A stretch of DNA of 14,054 bases from Bryobacterales bacterium. Its GTDB lineage: Bacteria > Acidobacteriota > Terriglobia > Bryobacterales > Bryobacteraceae. A program made the position numbers and the translations under genes. The stretch lies in the NCBI GenBank assembly GCA_003132865.1, contig PKYZ01000728.1:3213-17266 (forward strand), read 5' to 3'. Shown here in pieces: positions 7,601-14,054 of the stretch. The notes below the pieces were generated by a model. It saw nothing but the letters and a program-made list of their open reading frames with translations, did no database searches and was not told the origin of the DNA. Position 1 is the first letter of the stretch; every line of letters starts with the position of its first letter.

Positions 7601-8042
7601 TCCGTTCACCGTGGGGGCGCCCGATACGTCTCTCAACGATGGTGGCACCAACACCCAGACGGCAAATCAGGTGCTCCCATCCGTCGCCTTTCTCGGCGGC
7701 GTGGGTCCGGGGGCGCACTACTATAATCCGGCGGCATTCGCTCCGGTAACCACCGTCGGTTTTGGAAACTCCGGCCTTAACATTCTCCGGAATCCTGGAA
7801 TGTGGAATACGGACTTCGGAGTCGCGCGTAAGTTCCCAATCAAGGAGCGTCTGACTGTGCAATTCCGCGCGGAGTTCAACAACCTGCCCAACACATCGCA
7901 CTTCACAGGCGCGGCCACCGGCAATGGCTTCGGTGCCGGCGGCGGCGGCGTGGATAACTATGTAACCGATAGCACGTTCATGCAGGTGACGAGTGCGTCC
8001 GGCGAGAGAAACATCCGTTTCGGACTTCGTGTGCAGTGGTAA
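4683..8042 (+). CDS. Oar-like TonB-dependent outer-membrane receptor (first)
   Basis: The product is 1119 residues from ATG 4683. Its signal peptide spans 1-33 (cleavage SPAYG-QV). A carboxypeptidase-regulatory-like beta-sandwich occupies about 36-120 (GTVSDQSDAVVPGTIISVVD, GGRYSLVNLLPGTYSV). QTVTVSAEA at about 126-134 is a candidate TonB-box-like strand. A plug domain spans about 135-265 (NINGGNAQTNITQIDGAE, SSITLVTKSGDNQIHGSAFE). The Oar signature FNARNFF is at 276-282, and GGTVGGPIRKNKLFYF at 295-310. A long beta-barrel follows, ending in NIRFGLRVQW with a terminal aromatic residue as expected for outer-membrane insertion. Such proteins bind large substrates such as oligosaccharides, peptides or metal complexes and import them using TonB energy; the substrate here is not deducible. 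It is first in an operon, with 11 bp to the TPR gene. Length is normal for the family. Confidence 0.95.
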   Translation: MTLRIRSKLEMYLSLLGALLIVVAGSIHSPAYGQVLYGSLLGTVSDQSDAVVPGTIISVVDTQTGQTRQETSDSGGRYSLVNLLPGTYSVKAIAKGFRTVEQASFTITPNTVSRLDFHLEIGEASQTVTVSAEAVQLQTDKADTHTELTSAGIVNMPLGGFRNYQALIDLVPGATPSTFQNSITDTPGRALRTNINGGNAQTNITQIDGAESINVWLPHHVGYVVPAEDVEVVNITTSAADADQGLAGSSSITLVTKSGDNQIHGSAFEFDNNQHFNARNFFATDKPVAIYNNYGGTVGGPIRKNKLFYFVSFDGTNQKVAANGFNTVPTDDQRSGNFSAYSTGANASTIYNPFTGNPDGTNRVPFPNNIIPQNLISPIAQKLQAYYPEPNLPGIANNYYASGGPILNRYQEDAKLNWNRTEKHSIFLKYGRMDATSGGQGIFGVAGGPAPGADPGLGNTTVQVATIGHTYTFTPNLVLTGNFGLNRLDQTVISNDYGKNYGSILGIPGLNGNDIRDSGFPDVSIGGYTGFGVPNWMPLFRHDETFTQSDSLTWTKGAHEFRFGFDLVRHHLNHWQPELSAGGPRGLLDFSGQTTALNTGGGNASSTNQFNAYAQMLLGLSDDVQKGVQYILMTGREWQFGWYGQDRWQVSRKLTVTVGLRYELYPLMTRSNGYGIEQYFPATNNVEMGGRGSVPENAGIQVSHTLFSPRVGLAYRLGENTVIRSGYGLNYDPIPFSRPLRGFYPLTINAETKSPNSFSYASTLADGIPPVPLPDISTGIVPLPGDASERSPWGYIHRGYVQSWNFTLEHKMLSGILLSVGYVGSHTVHLLADRDINTGYPGSTLANLPYNLLYGRTQPTDMWDGYLSSSYNSMQVAFSRSFSSGLMFKGAYTWSHAIDYADDDGWTGVNFNYAPMFQRNRATAGFDVPQNFQIGWVYELPFGKNKRFVSSGIGAKVLGDWQLSGREACYSGTPFTVGAPDTSLNDGGTNTQTANQVLPSVAFLGGVGPGAHYYNPAAFAPVTTVGFGNSGLNILRNPGMWNTDFGVARKFPIKERLTVQFRAEFNNLPNTSHFTGAATGNGFGAGGGGVDNYVTDSTFMQVTSASGERNIRFGLRVQW

Positions 8043-8053
8043 TGTTCTAGTTG

Positions 8054-9589
8054 ATGAGGCTGTTGGTTTCAAACAGAGGGCGACCCGCGTTGCGGGCCGC
8101 TTTCTTTCTTGCCCTGGCCGTTTTCTGCGCCGGTCTCTCAATGGCGCAGAACCAAGATCTAGCCGCGCTTTCCCGCACGGTGAGGCAGCTCATGGCCGGC
8201 GGACATTTTGAAGAGGCCATACCGATTTGCGAACAGCTCGTCAAGGCGATGCCCGGAAATCCCGGCTTGGTTCTAAATCTGGGGCTGGCCGAAGAAATGG
8301 CCGGACATCCCGGCAAGGCAGTCCCCCGGTTCGAAGAAGTTCTGAAAGTCGAGCCGGAAAATACGCCGGCGCTAACCTCCTTGGCTACGGTGCAGCTCCA
8401 ATTGAATCACCCGCAGCTCGCTTTGCCCCCGCTCAAGAAGCTATTGACTCTGGAACCATCGAATCATAAGGCGCGTGGAATGCTCGCCGGCGCCCTGATG
8501 GGCGTGGAGTTATTCGACGAGGCCGCCGCGCAGTATCGCAAGCTTACCGCCGAGGATGCGACTGACGCGAAGGCATGGTACGGACTGGGTACGGCCTATG
8601 AATCTCTGGCAGCGCATTCGTTCGAACGGATCTCGCAGCATGCTCCCGATTCACCATACGCCGCTGCGCTGATTGCGTACTCGCGCCTTGATCGGCAACA
8701 ATATCGCAGCGCTTTCTTCTTCTTTCGTCTAGCGGAAGAGAAGCTGCCCAAGTTGCGCGGGCTGCACGCCGGGTTGGCAAAGGTCTATCAAGAGACGGGC
8801 CACGCCGAATGGGCCGCAATCGAGGAGAAAGAAGAAGAGAGCTTGCCCCCGCCGAGTTGTTCCGCAGGTCCCGCCGAGTGTTATTTCGTGCAGAATCGAT
8901 ATCTCGAAAGCGCCAAAGCCGCCGCCATGGACCCGACAGCCCCATCGTTGTTTTGGGGCGCGAAAGCATACCACCAGCTTGCCCTGGAGGCGTTTGCCCG
9001 CTTGGGCGGCCTGCCGGAATCTGTGGAATTGCACGCGGTGAAGGCGAAAATCCTTCACGGCCACAATCAAGACATTGAGGCGGCTAATGAGTGGCGCGCC
9101 GCGTTGCGTCTGGCTCCGGGAAACAGAGGGCTGGAAAGCGAATTGGCCACGTCGCTTTTTCTGGCTCACGATTACAAACCCGCGATGGCCTTGATTGAGG
9201 AATTGCTGCCGCGTGACGGCAGTTCCCCAGACCTGAACTTCATGATGGGCGAGAGCCTGCTTCGCACGGAGCAGCCCGAGAAGGCCGTAACGTATTTGGA
9301 AACGGCGCTTCGCGCGGATAGCAAGATGCTGCCGGCGCATGCATCCCTGGGACTCGCCTTGGCCAAGCTGGACCGTGGCGGCGACGCCATCCCGCACATC
9401 GAGAAGGCGTTGGCGCTGGATGACGACGGCAGCCTGCATTACACATTGGCGCGCGCCTACCAGCAGGCAGGCAACCTACAGCGTTCTCGCGAGTTGATGG
9501 AGGAGTATCAGCGGATTCAGAAGCAGAACCTGGAACAGAAGGACGAACTCGCAAAAGACACGCAAATCGCCGCGCCGGCGGGAAATTAG
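8054..9589 (+). CDS. Exported TPR repeat protein
   Basis: The product is 511 residues from ATG 8054; a TTG one codon earlier would add one residue. The signal peptide spans about 1-31 (basic N-region, hydrophobic 14-28, cleavage SMA-QN). The rest is helical tetratricopeptide repeats: about 45-70, 71-104, 105-138, 139-172, 173-190, then after a less regular middle about 325-357, 358-392, 393-424, 427-457 (SLGLALAKLDRGGDAIPHIE) and 460-488. C269 and C276 (CSAGPAEC) sit in the linker between the two TPR blocks and could form a disulfide in the periplasm. The C-terminal tail is charged. TPRs bind partner proteins, so it is probably a periplasmic scaffold for the flanking receptors. It lies 11 bp after the first receptor gene and 39 bp before the second, with no visible Shine-Dalgarno, suggesting translational coupling. 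No catalytic domain is seen. Confidence 0.9.
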   Translation: MRLLVSNRGRPALRAAFFLALAVFCAGLSMAQNQDLAALSRTVRQLMAGGHFEEAIPICEQLVKAMPGNPGLVLNLGLAEEMAGHPGKAVPRFEEVLKVEPENTPALTSLATVQLQLNHPQLALPPLKKLLTLEPSNHKARGMLAGALMGVELFDEAAAQYRKLTAEDATDAKAWYGLGTAYESLAAHSFERISQHAPDSPYAAALIAYSRLDRQQYRSAFFFFRLAEEKLPKLRGLHAGLAKVYQETGHAEWAAIEEKEEESLPPPSCSAGPAECYFVQNRYLESAKAAAMDPTAPSLFWGAKAYHQLALEAFARLGGLPESVELHAVKAKILHGHNQDIEAANEWRAALRLAPGNRGLESELATSLFLAHDYKPAMALIEELLPRDGSSPDLNFMMGESLLRTEQPEKAVTYLETALRADSKMLPAHASLGLALAKLDRGGDAIPHIEKALALDDDGSLHYTLARAYQQAGNLQRSRELMEEYQRIQKQNLEQKDELAKDTQIAAPAGN

Positions 9590-9628
9590 TTGCGCTGGCT
9601 GTGGGCGGATCGCTCGCGGTATGATGAT

Positions 9629-12600
9629 GTGGTGTTTGGACGGCAACTTGGCGCCGTGGCAATCATCGCAATTGCTGCCTGTGCGTCGGCGCCAGGCCAG
9701 TCGTCGGATATAAAACCGTGGACCGGCGCTCTGCGCGACGAGGGAGGCAAAGCCATTGCGGGTGCCATCGTGCGTCTGCAATCGGACCATGCGCTCCAGA
9801 CTGCGAAGACTGCAGCGGACGGTCGATTCACGTTTCCAACGATAACGGCGGGCAAGTACTCGATTTCGGTCGAGCACAAGGGCAAGACGGCGACTTACAT
9901 CCGCAAAATACAACTGCCCGGCGCGGGCATGGAGGCGGTGCTTCAGTTATCCAGTGACGGAAGTCTATCTCTTCTACCGTCTCCCGGCTCGCGCGAGGGC
10001 ACGGGCGGCGAGCAATTGTTGGGCAAAGCCGTTTCTTCGCTGCCCTTGAACAAGCGCGACTTCAGCCAGTTGCTCCTGCTCGCGGCGGGCACCATGACGG
10101 ACACCAATGGAGCGGCGAATTTTACGCAGCAGTTCGCTGTGAACGGCCAGCGGGGCACCGCAGCCGTGTTCGCCATGGACGGCGCCGATAGTACCGACCC
10201 TGAGATCGGCGGTGCGACCTTCACGAATTTCAATGTCGATGCTGTGCAGGAGATCCGGTCCAGTTCGGGTTGGATGCCAGCCGAGATCGGGCGCGGCGCC
10301 GCGGGCTTTACCGATATCATCACAAGGTCGGGAACCAACGCCGAACACGGATCGGTTTTCGAGTTTCTTCGCAATTCGGCCCTCGATGCTCGCAATTTCT
10401 TCGACCAGCGCTCGTTCGCGGATCCGCACCGGATTCCGCCATTCATCCGTAATGAGTTCGGCCTGACAAACGGCGGACCCGTCGTCATACCAAGGCTGTA
10501 TAACGGCCGCAACAAGACTTACTACTTCGTGGAGTATCAAGGCTTCCGGCAGCTCCTGAGCGTCACCGAAGTGATCCCCGTTCCGACTGTTGGCGAGCGC
10601 GCCGGCCTGGACACGACAGCTTTTCCAGGCGACACGCTGATCGTTCCGGTGAATCCGCAAATTGCGAAGGTTCTGGCCCGCTATCCGCTGCCGAACGATC
10701 CGCAGGGTCCATATGGCCCGCGCACGTATGCCACATCGTCAAAAGTGACCACCGTCTCGGATCAGTTTTCGGCGCGCATCGATCACCGGATTTCGGACAA
10801 GTCGCAATTGTCTGCCCGGTTCACGATGGAGAACACCACGGGGCCAACAACGAACCCAAGTCAGACGGCTATCGACCCGAATTTCGCGGTGCAGTTCACC
10901 GATCAGCAGCGCAACGCGGTAATCGCCTATACGCGGACACCTTCGCCAAACTTCACTCTGCAGTCTTCCATAAGTTTCACGCGCGCCACGCCGTCGTTTC
11001 CGACGCTCGATCACCAAGACCCGGCGTTGACATTCGGTAACGGCCTTTATGAGGCGTTTAACGCCGCTGGCGGATCCGTGCAGGCATGGTACGGCAACCT
11101 GTTCCAAGTCCAGCAGAGCTTCACGTGGAATCGCGGAAAGCACACCTTCAAGGCGGGTGCAGAGGTGCGGTCAAACCGCGATACTTCACTCTTCGGGATC
11201 AACCCCAATGGCCAATTCCAGTTTGGCGGCGGCGCGGCGTATTCGCCGGTTGCCATCCGTTCCCTCAGCGGCGCACACAACATTCAGGTGGGCGATCCTC
11301 TGCCAGACGCGCTGACCGGGCTCCTCACGGCCAGCGCGTTCACATACACAACGGCCGTCGCGCCGTTGCTGTTTGCGCAAGGCGACCGTATCGGCGACGC
11401 CGCCATCCACCGCGATGCTTACAACGCGTACTTCCAGGATAGTTGGAAGGTGTCTGATCGACTGCTCCTGAACTATGGCCTGCGATATGAGATCGATTCT
11501 CCCATACGCGAGCCAGCAAAACGTACTTCAGCACCGGTGCTGAACAGCTCCCTGCCGGGATCGGAGTTGCTCATCAATCCCGAACCGCCGTACAAACTCA
11601 ATAAGAACGGGTGGGGGCCGCGTCTGTCGGTGGAATGGCGCGCAACTAAGAGCACCCTGCTGCACGCAGGCGGGGGCATCACCACGCTTCTGACCAACCT
11701 ATACCAAGACAACGTCCTGACGGGAGGTACGCCGTTCGTTGTATATCCGCGCCTCACCGCTGCGCCTGGCCAGTTCATCCCTTTCGGCCGGACTATCACG
11801 CCCGAGCAGTTGCCGCCAGTGTATACACCAAGCGGATCGCTAGTATTTGCATCTGGCGATTCGAAGCAGGTGCCGGGGAATACTGTGATGGATGTGCTGC
11901 GCTTCGAGCAGGATCTTGCGGCGCTTTCACCCGATCACCAGATTACGCCTTTGTCCGTCTTCGGTATGGCGCAGAATTTCCAGAACGGATACATCGGCAC
12001 CTGGACGGCCGGCGTGGAACAGAAACTCGGAGGCGCGACGCTAAATGCGGCGTATGTAGGCACGGCCGGAATCAAGCTGCCTGTCATGGACTACCCAAAC
12101 GGTTACATCGGCGCAGATCCCACATCCGCTCCGTACACGCAGTTCGATTCGTCTGGCGCTATTGTCGGCGGCTATGGATCGGTCGTCTTAATGACCAATC
12201 GCTCACACTCTACTTATCACTCCTTACAGGTATCTGCGCAAAGGGACCTGACAGCATCCGGGCTCGGCTTTCAGGCTAGTTACACGTTTTCGAAGTCGAT
12301 CGACGACACTAGCGCGGTGTTCGGCGGATTCGTCTCGGGATTTTCCGGCGCCGTAAACCAGACGGCATCCCAGAACCCATTCGACACGCGCGCAGACAAG
12401 GGACCGTCGAACTTCGACATCCAGCATGCGCTCACGTTCAGCCTCTTCCAGGATCTGCATACCGACCGCGTTGCGTTTCTTCGGTTTCTTGGCAAAACCC
12501 TGACAGGCGGCTGGCAACTACTGGGCATCGGGACTCTCACGAGCGGCCTTCCGTTCACGATCTATTCGGGTGTGCAGCAGACCGGAGCCGGTTCGATTGG

Positions 12601-13009
12601 CGCGGACAGGCCGGATCAGATTGGCACGCCAGACCTTTCCACCAGCCGCAATGTGCGCGAAGATTACTTCGGGCTGGGGGCCAATAACGCTTCGTTGTTC
12701 CACATTCCGATTGATGTGCCAGGCGGGACGGGGCCGAATAGCGGGGTATTCGGCACACTGGGCAGGAATACCTTCCGCGGGCCGGCGCTCCGGAATTTCG
12801 ATATGGCCCTAATCAAAGATACCCGCATCGGAAACCAGGCGAAGGGTGAACTGGCATCGCTTCAATTCCGCGCCGAATTCTTCAACGTATTCAATATAGT
12901 AAACTTTGGTCTACCTTCGAATATTCTCCTCGGGCCCGGCTTCGGAGAGATCAGCCATACCGCCGGCAACTCGCGTCAGATCCAGTTTTCATTAAAGCTG
13001 ATCTACTAA
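9629..13009 (+). CDS. Oar-like TonB-dependent outer-membrane receptor (second)
   Basis: The product is 1126 residues from GTG 9629. An in-frame TTG at 9590, directly after the previous stop, would add 13 residues including several acidic ones, which is a poorer signal-peptide start. The signal region is MVFGRQLGAVAIIAIAAC; IAAC (15-18) fits a lipobox, though cleavage near APGQ is also possible. A carboxypeptidase-regulatory-like domain occupies about 29-107 (GKAIAGAIVRLQ, DGRFTFPTITAGKYSISV). The plug spans about 130-240 (VNGQRGTAAVFAMDGAD, GFTDIITRSGTNAEHGSVFE), followed by LDARNFF at 252-258 and a long barrel ending in RQIQFSLKLIY, the usual C-terminus of this family. The TVTVSA-type strand before the plug in the first receptor is not evident here. 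Role: outer-membrane uptake of an unknown large substrate. It is the last gene of the operon and divergent in sequence from the first receptor, so probably not a recent duplicate. Confidence 0.94.
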   Translation: MVFGRQLGAVAIIAIAACASAPGQSSDIKPWTGALRDEGGKAIAGAIVRLQSDHALQTAKTAADGRFTFPTITAGKYSISVEHKGKTATYIRKIQLPGAGMEAVLQLSSDGSLSLLPSPGSREGTGGEQLLGKAVSSLPLNKRDFSQLLLLAAGTMTDTNGAANFTQQFAVNGQRGTAAVFAMDGADSTDPEIGGATFTNFNVDAVQEIRSSSGWMPAEIGRGAAGFTDIITRSGTNAEHGSVFEFLRNSALDARNFFDQRSFADPHRIPPFIRNEFGLTNGGPVVIPRLYNGRNKTYYFVEYQGFRQLLSVTEVIPVPTVGERAGLDTTAFPGDTLIVPVNPQIAKVLARYPLPNDPQGPYGPRTYATSSKVTTVSDQFSARIDHRISDKSQLSARFTMENTTGPTTNPSQTAIDPNFAVQFTDQQRNAVIAYTRTPSPNFTLQSSISFTRATPSFPTLDHQDPALTFGNGLYEAFNAAGGSVQAWYGNLFQVQQSFTWNRGKHTFKAGAEVRSNRDTSLFGINPNGQFQFGGGAAYSPVAIRSLSGAHNIQVGDPLPDALTGLLTASAFTYTTAVAPLLFAQGDRIGDAAIHRDAYNAYFQDSWKVSDRLLLNYGLRYEIDSPIREPAKRTSAPVLNSSLPGSELLINPEPPYKLNKNGWGPRLSVEWRATKSTLLHAGGGITTLLTNLYQDNVLTGGTPFVVYPRLTAAPGQFIPFGRTITPEQLPPVYTPSGSLVFASGDSKQVPGNTVMDVLRFEQDLAALSPDHQITPLSVFGMAQNFQNGYIGTWTAGVEQKLGGATLNAAYVGTAGIKLPVMDYPNGYIGADPTSAPYTQFDSSGAIVGGYGSVVLMTNRSHSTYHSLQVSAQRDLTASGLGFQASYTFSKSIDDTSAVFGGFVSGFSGAVNQTASQNPFDTRADKGPSNFDIQHALTFSLFQDLHTDRVAFLRFLGKTLTGGWQLLGIGTLTSGLPFTIYSGVQQTGAGSIGADRPDQIGTPDLSTSRNVREDYFGLGANNASLFHIPIDVPGGTGPNSGVFGTLGRNTFRGPALRNFDMALIKDTRIGNQAKGELASLQFRAEFFNVFNIVNFGLPSNILLGPGFGEISHTAGNSRQIQFSLKLIY

Positions 13010-13180
13010 AAGACCCCTCCGTGCCAACATGGATGAGACTGTTCTCCTGGTCGTAATTACTGAGCAGGGCGAGAATAGGAATCAATATGAAAAGCAACGG
13101 AATATCTTCGGCTTCCCCCACGGTTTGGCCTGCCGCGGAACGTAGGGAGGCCGAGCAGAGCGAGGCCGACCGGAGTGTAG
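13010..13180 (+). repeat. Spacer with GAGGCCGA direct repeats
   Basis: After the operon stop there is no clear terminator; TTCTC near 13041 and GAGAA near 13072 could pair only imperfectly. Bases 13128-13186 are a purine-rich stretch in which GAGGCCGA occurs twice 15 bp apart (13147-13154 and 13162-13169). The ATG at 13087 opens a frame with a composition (RREAEQSEADR) that looks like translated repeat sequence rather than a gene. The stretch abuts the IS fragment and may be an intergenic repeat of this genome. Confidence 0.35.
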
Positions 13181-13207
13181 CAGCAGGCAGAACCGTCGCG
13201 CCCGCCA

Positions 13208-13339
13208 CGACCGGACCCGGAGGTGGTCGCCGACGCCAAGCGCCGAACCTTCACCGCCGAATACAAACTGCGCATGCTGGCTGAGGCCGACGCCGCCACC
13301 GCTCAACCCGGCGCCATCGGTGCCTTGCTGCGGCGCGAT
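13208..13339 (+). pseudogene. Truncated IS3-family orfA (transposase DNA-binding part)
   Basis: The frame reads RPDPEVVADAKRRTFTAEYK, then LRMLAEADA and GAIGALLRRD. This matches the N-terminal helix-turn-helix region of IS3-type orfA proteins, typically 'RPDPEV..K.RRR.F.AEYKLRIL.EAD......GAIGALLRREGLYSSHL..WR'. Homology breaks off right after LLRRD, where EGLYSSHL should follow. A TAG lies at 13178-13180 upstream in the frame and no orfB catalytic (DDE) region is present. It is a dead 44-codon remnant, recognised from family memory. No terminal inverted repeats were found. Confidence 0.7.
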
Positions 13340-13354
13340 GATCGCCATGACGTC

Positions 13355-13625
13355 GTGAAGGTCGTCTGCCTTTGGCGGAACGGCACGTGCCACCGCATCG
13401 AAGTCGTCGGATACACCGTAAAACCAGGGAGAGCACGAGTCGTATGCAGCGCTTCTGTGGATTGAAGAGGAGCACGGGGCAGGCCGCCGGATTATTGTTC
13501 GGGATGTCACCTTTCCCTGGGTGCATCACGAGAGCGCGGAATTGGCTTTGGATTACGCCATCGCGTTTCTAGAGGCGAAGCTGAAGCCGGGGATAGGCCT
13601 GGAAGCGAAGGCTGAATCATCCTGA
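13355..13625 (+). pseudogene. Unrecognised small ORF, apparently frameshifted at about 13430
   Basis: From GTG 13355 one frame reads MKVVCLWRNGTCHRIEVVGY, then TVKPG. Skipping one base near 13430 moves into the frame EHESYAALLWIEEEHGAGRR, followed by FPWVHHESAELALDYAIAFL, ending at TGA 13623-13625. The second half has G/C-rich third positions and reads like true protein, but alone it begins after a TAA (13419-13421) and has no usual start codon. Joined, it would be a soluble protein of about 89 residues. The 5' side runs directly into the orfA fragment, and no Shine-Dalgarno is seen. I do not recognise the family. It is either a decayed gene or an intact gene with a sequencing indel. Confidence 0.4.
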
Positions 13626-13632
13626 AGGTCTC

Positions 13633-13646
13633 CGAGCGGCTGCTCG
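13633..13646 (-). terminator. Short hairpin beyond the Mth938-like gene
   Basis: CGAGC-GGCT-GCTCG is a perfect 5-bp stem lying 9 bases past the stop of the minus-strand gene and between two converging reading frames. No U-tract follows on either strand, so any terminator function is uncertain. Confidence 0.25.
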
Positions 13647-13655
13647 CAGAATCGC

Positions 13656-14003
13656 TCAGCAGGTTACGTGCAAGATCGCGTTGACTCCGTCCGGGTTCTC
13701 CTGCAGTACCTGGATTGCCTGAGCCGTCGGCAACACGAGCAGTTGGATGCGGCGGCGCTTGGCTTCCTGTTTCACTTCTTCCATGACCGGCAGGGCGCCG
13801 GTTCCGGTGCCGATCACCAGCTTCCGGCATTTCCAGGGGATCTCTTCTTCGATCGAGAGCGGTGTGTGGCCGAAGGCGTCGCCAAACTTTTTGGATGCCT
13901 TCTTCTTGCGCTTCCGGACTTGGCCGCGGTCGATGAGCACGTCATGTTCGTAGGTGACGCCATCGATGCAGATCGAACCGAATGAGAACGCCTCGAAGCG
14001 CAT
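13656..14003 (-). CDS. Mth938-like domain protein (NDUFAF3 / DUF498 family)
   Basis: The product is 115 residues from the ATG at 14003, close to the usual 110-130 for this single-domain family. It has the family layout: FSFGSICIDGVTYEHDVLI at about 6-24, HTPLS at about 46-50, the glycine-rich IGTGTGALPV at about 63-72, PTAQAI at about 91-96, and a C-terminal ILHVTC close to the common 'ALHLTC' ending. Relatives include archaeal Mth938 and NDUFAF3, a mitochondrial complex I assembly factor. The bacterial role is unknown and it is often found as a stand-alone gene. A longer in-frame GTG at 14036 is rejected because GGAGG sits 5 nt before ATG 14003 and a -10 box lies inside the extra codons. It is oriented opposite to all other genes here and is probably unrelated to them. 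Confidence 0.85.
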   Translation of the reverse strand: MRFEAFSFGSICIDGVTYEHDVLIDRGQVRKRKKKASKKFGDAFGHTPLSIEEEIPWKCRKLVIGTGTGALPVMEEVKQEAKRRRIQLLVLPTAQAIQVLQENPDGVNAILHVTC

Positions 14004-14008
14004 GGAAT

Positions 14009-14025
14009 CCTCCGTGTGTATTATA
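14009..14025 (-). promoter_or_regulatory. -10 box and Shine-Dalgarno of the Mth938-like gene
   Basis: On the minus strand TATAAT (14020-14025), a perfect -10, is followed by GGAGG (14009-14013) and then the ATG at 14003. Transcription would start only about 10-12 nt before the start codon, so the leader would consist almost entirely of the ribosome site. No convincing -35 is seen in the 29 bases left in the window. Confidence 0.5.
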
Positions 14026-14054
14026 CCTTTCGCCACTGCTGTCCGGTTAGAAGT

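Noticed and set aside
7287..8141. 284-codon minus-strand frame opposite the receptor 3' end
   Set aside because: It runs across the receptor stop and the next gene's start, has low-complexity composition, and lies opposite a clear barrel-coding frame.
13010..13080. Intrinsic terminator after the receptor operon
   Set aside because: The only pairing (TTCTC near 13041 with GAGAA near 13072) is imperfect, has a long loop and lacks a U-tract.
1..14054. CRISPR array, tRNA or rRNA
   Set aside because: No regularly spaced repeats and no cloverleaf or rRNA-like stretch was seen. Repeats present are the single 100-bp pair, short palindromes and the GAGGCCGA doublet.

Overview
This window looks like a chromosomal segment of an Acidobacteriota member of the Bryobacterales / 'Candidatus Solibacter' type. 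That is inferred from the gene families: two very large Oar-like TonB-dependent receptors with N-terminal carboxypeptidase-regulatory domains, an ASPIC/UnbV FG-GAP protein, and a heme c/copper-monooxygenase-like protein with TPRs. The moderately high GC agrees. No marker gene fixes the taxonomy.

Layout. Bases 1-463 are a patchwork of gene debris: a coding-looking remnant on the minus strand at the left edge, a 38-codon fragment of a GH27 (alpha-galactosidase) domain, and a 100-bp near-perfect copy of an internal piece of the next gene. Plus-strand genes follow: an exported FG-GAP/ASPIC-UnbV protein (464-2125) and an exported fusion of a one-heme cytochrome c domain, a two-copper monooxygenase-like module and TPRs (2195-4111). 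A 571-bp region without a confident gene (4112-4682) holds a good promoter candidate, hairpins and a possible tiny ORF. It leads into a tight three-gene operon: Oar-like receptor (4683-8042), exported TPR protein (8054-9589) and second Oar-like receptor (9629-13009). Bases 13010-13655 are again debris: a GAGGCCGA-repeat stretch, a truncated IS3-type orfA, and a small unrecognised ORF that appears frameshifted. The window ends with a minus-strand Mth938/NDUFAF3-like gene (13656-14003) that has its own -10 box and Shine-Dalgarno.

How the genes may work together (inference). All five large proteins carry export signals. Two are outer-membrane receptors of the Oar type. Two contain TPR scaffolds, one is a repeat-rich putative binding protein, and one is a candidate redox enzyme. 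This suggests a cell-envelope unit that captures, possibly oxidises, and imports an unknown substrate. The best candidate for new biology is the heme c/copper fusion, which keeps all six copper-ligand positions of the PHM/DBM fold and has a covalent heme domain where an electron donor would be expected.
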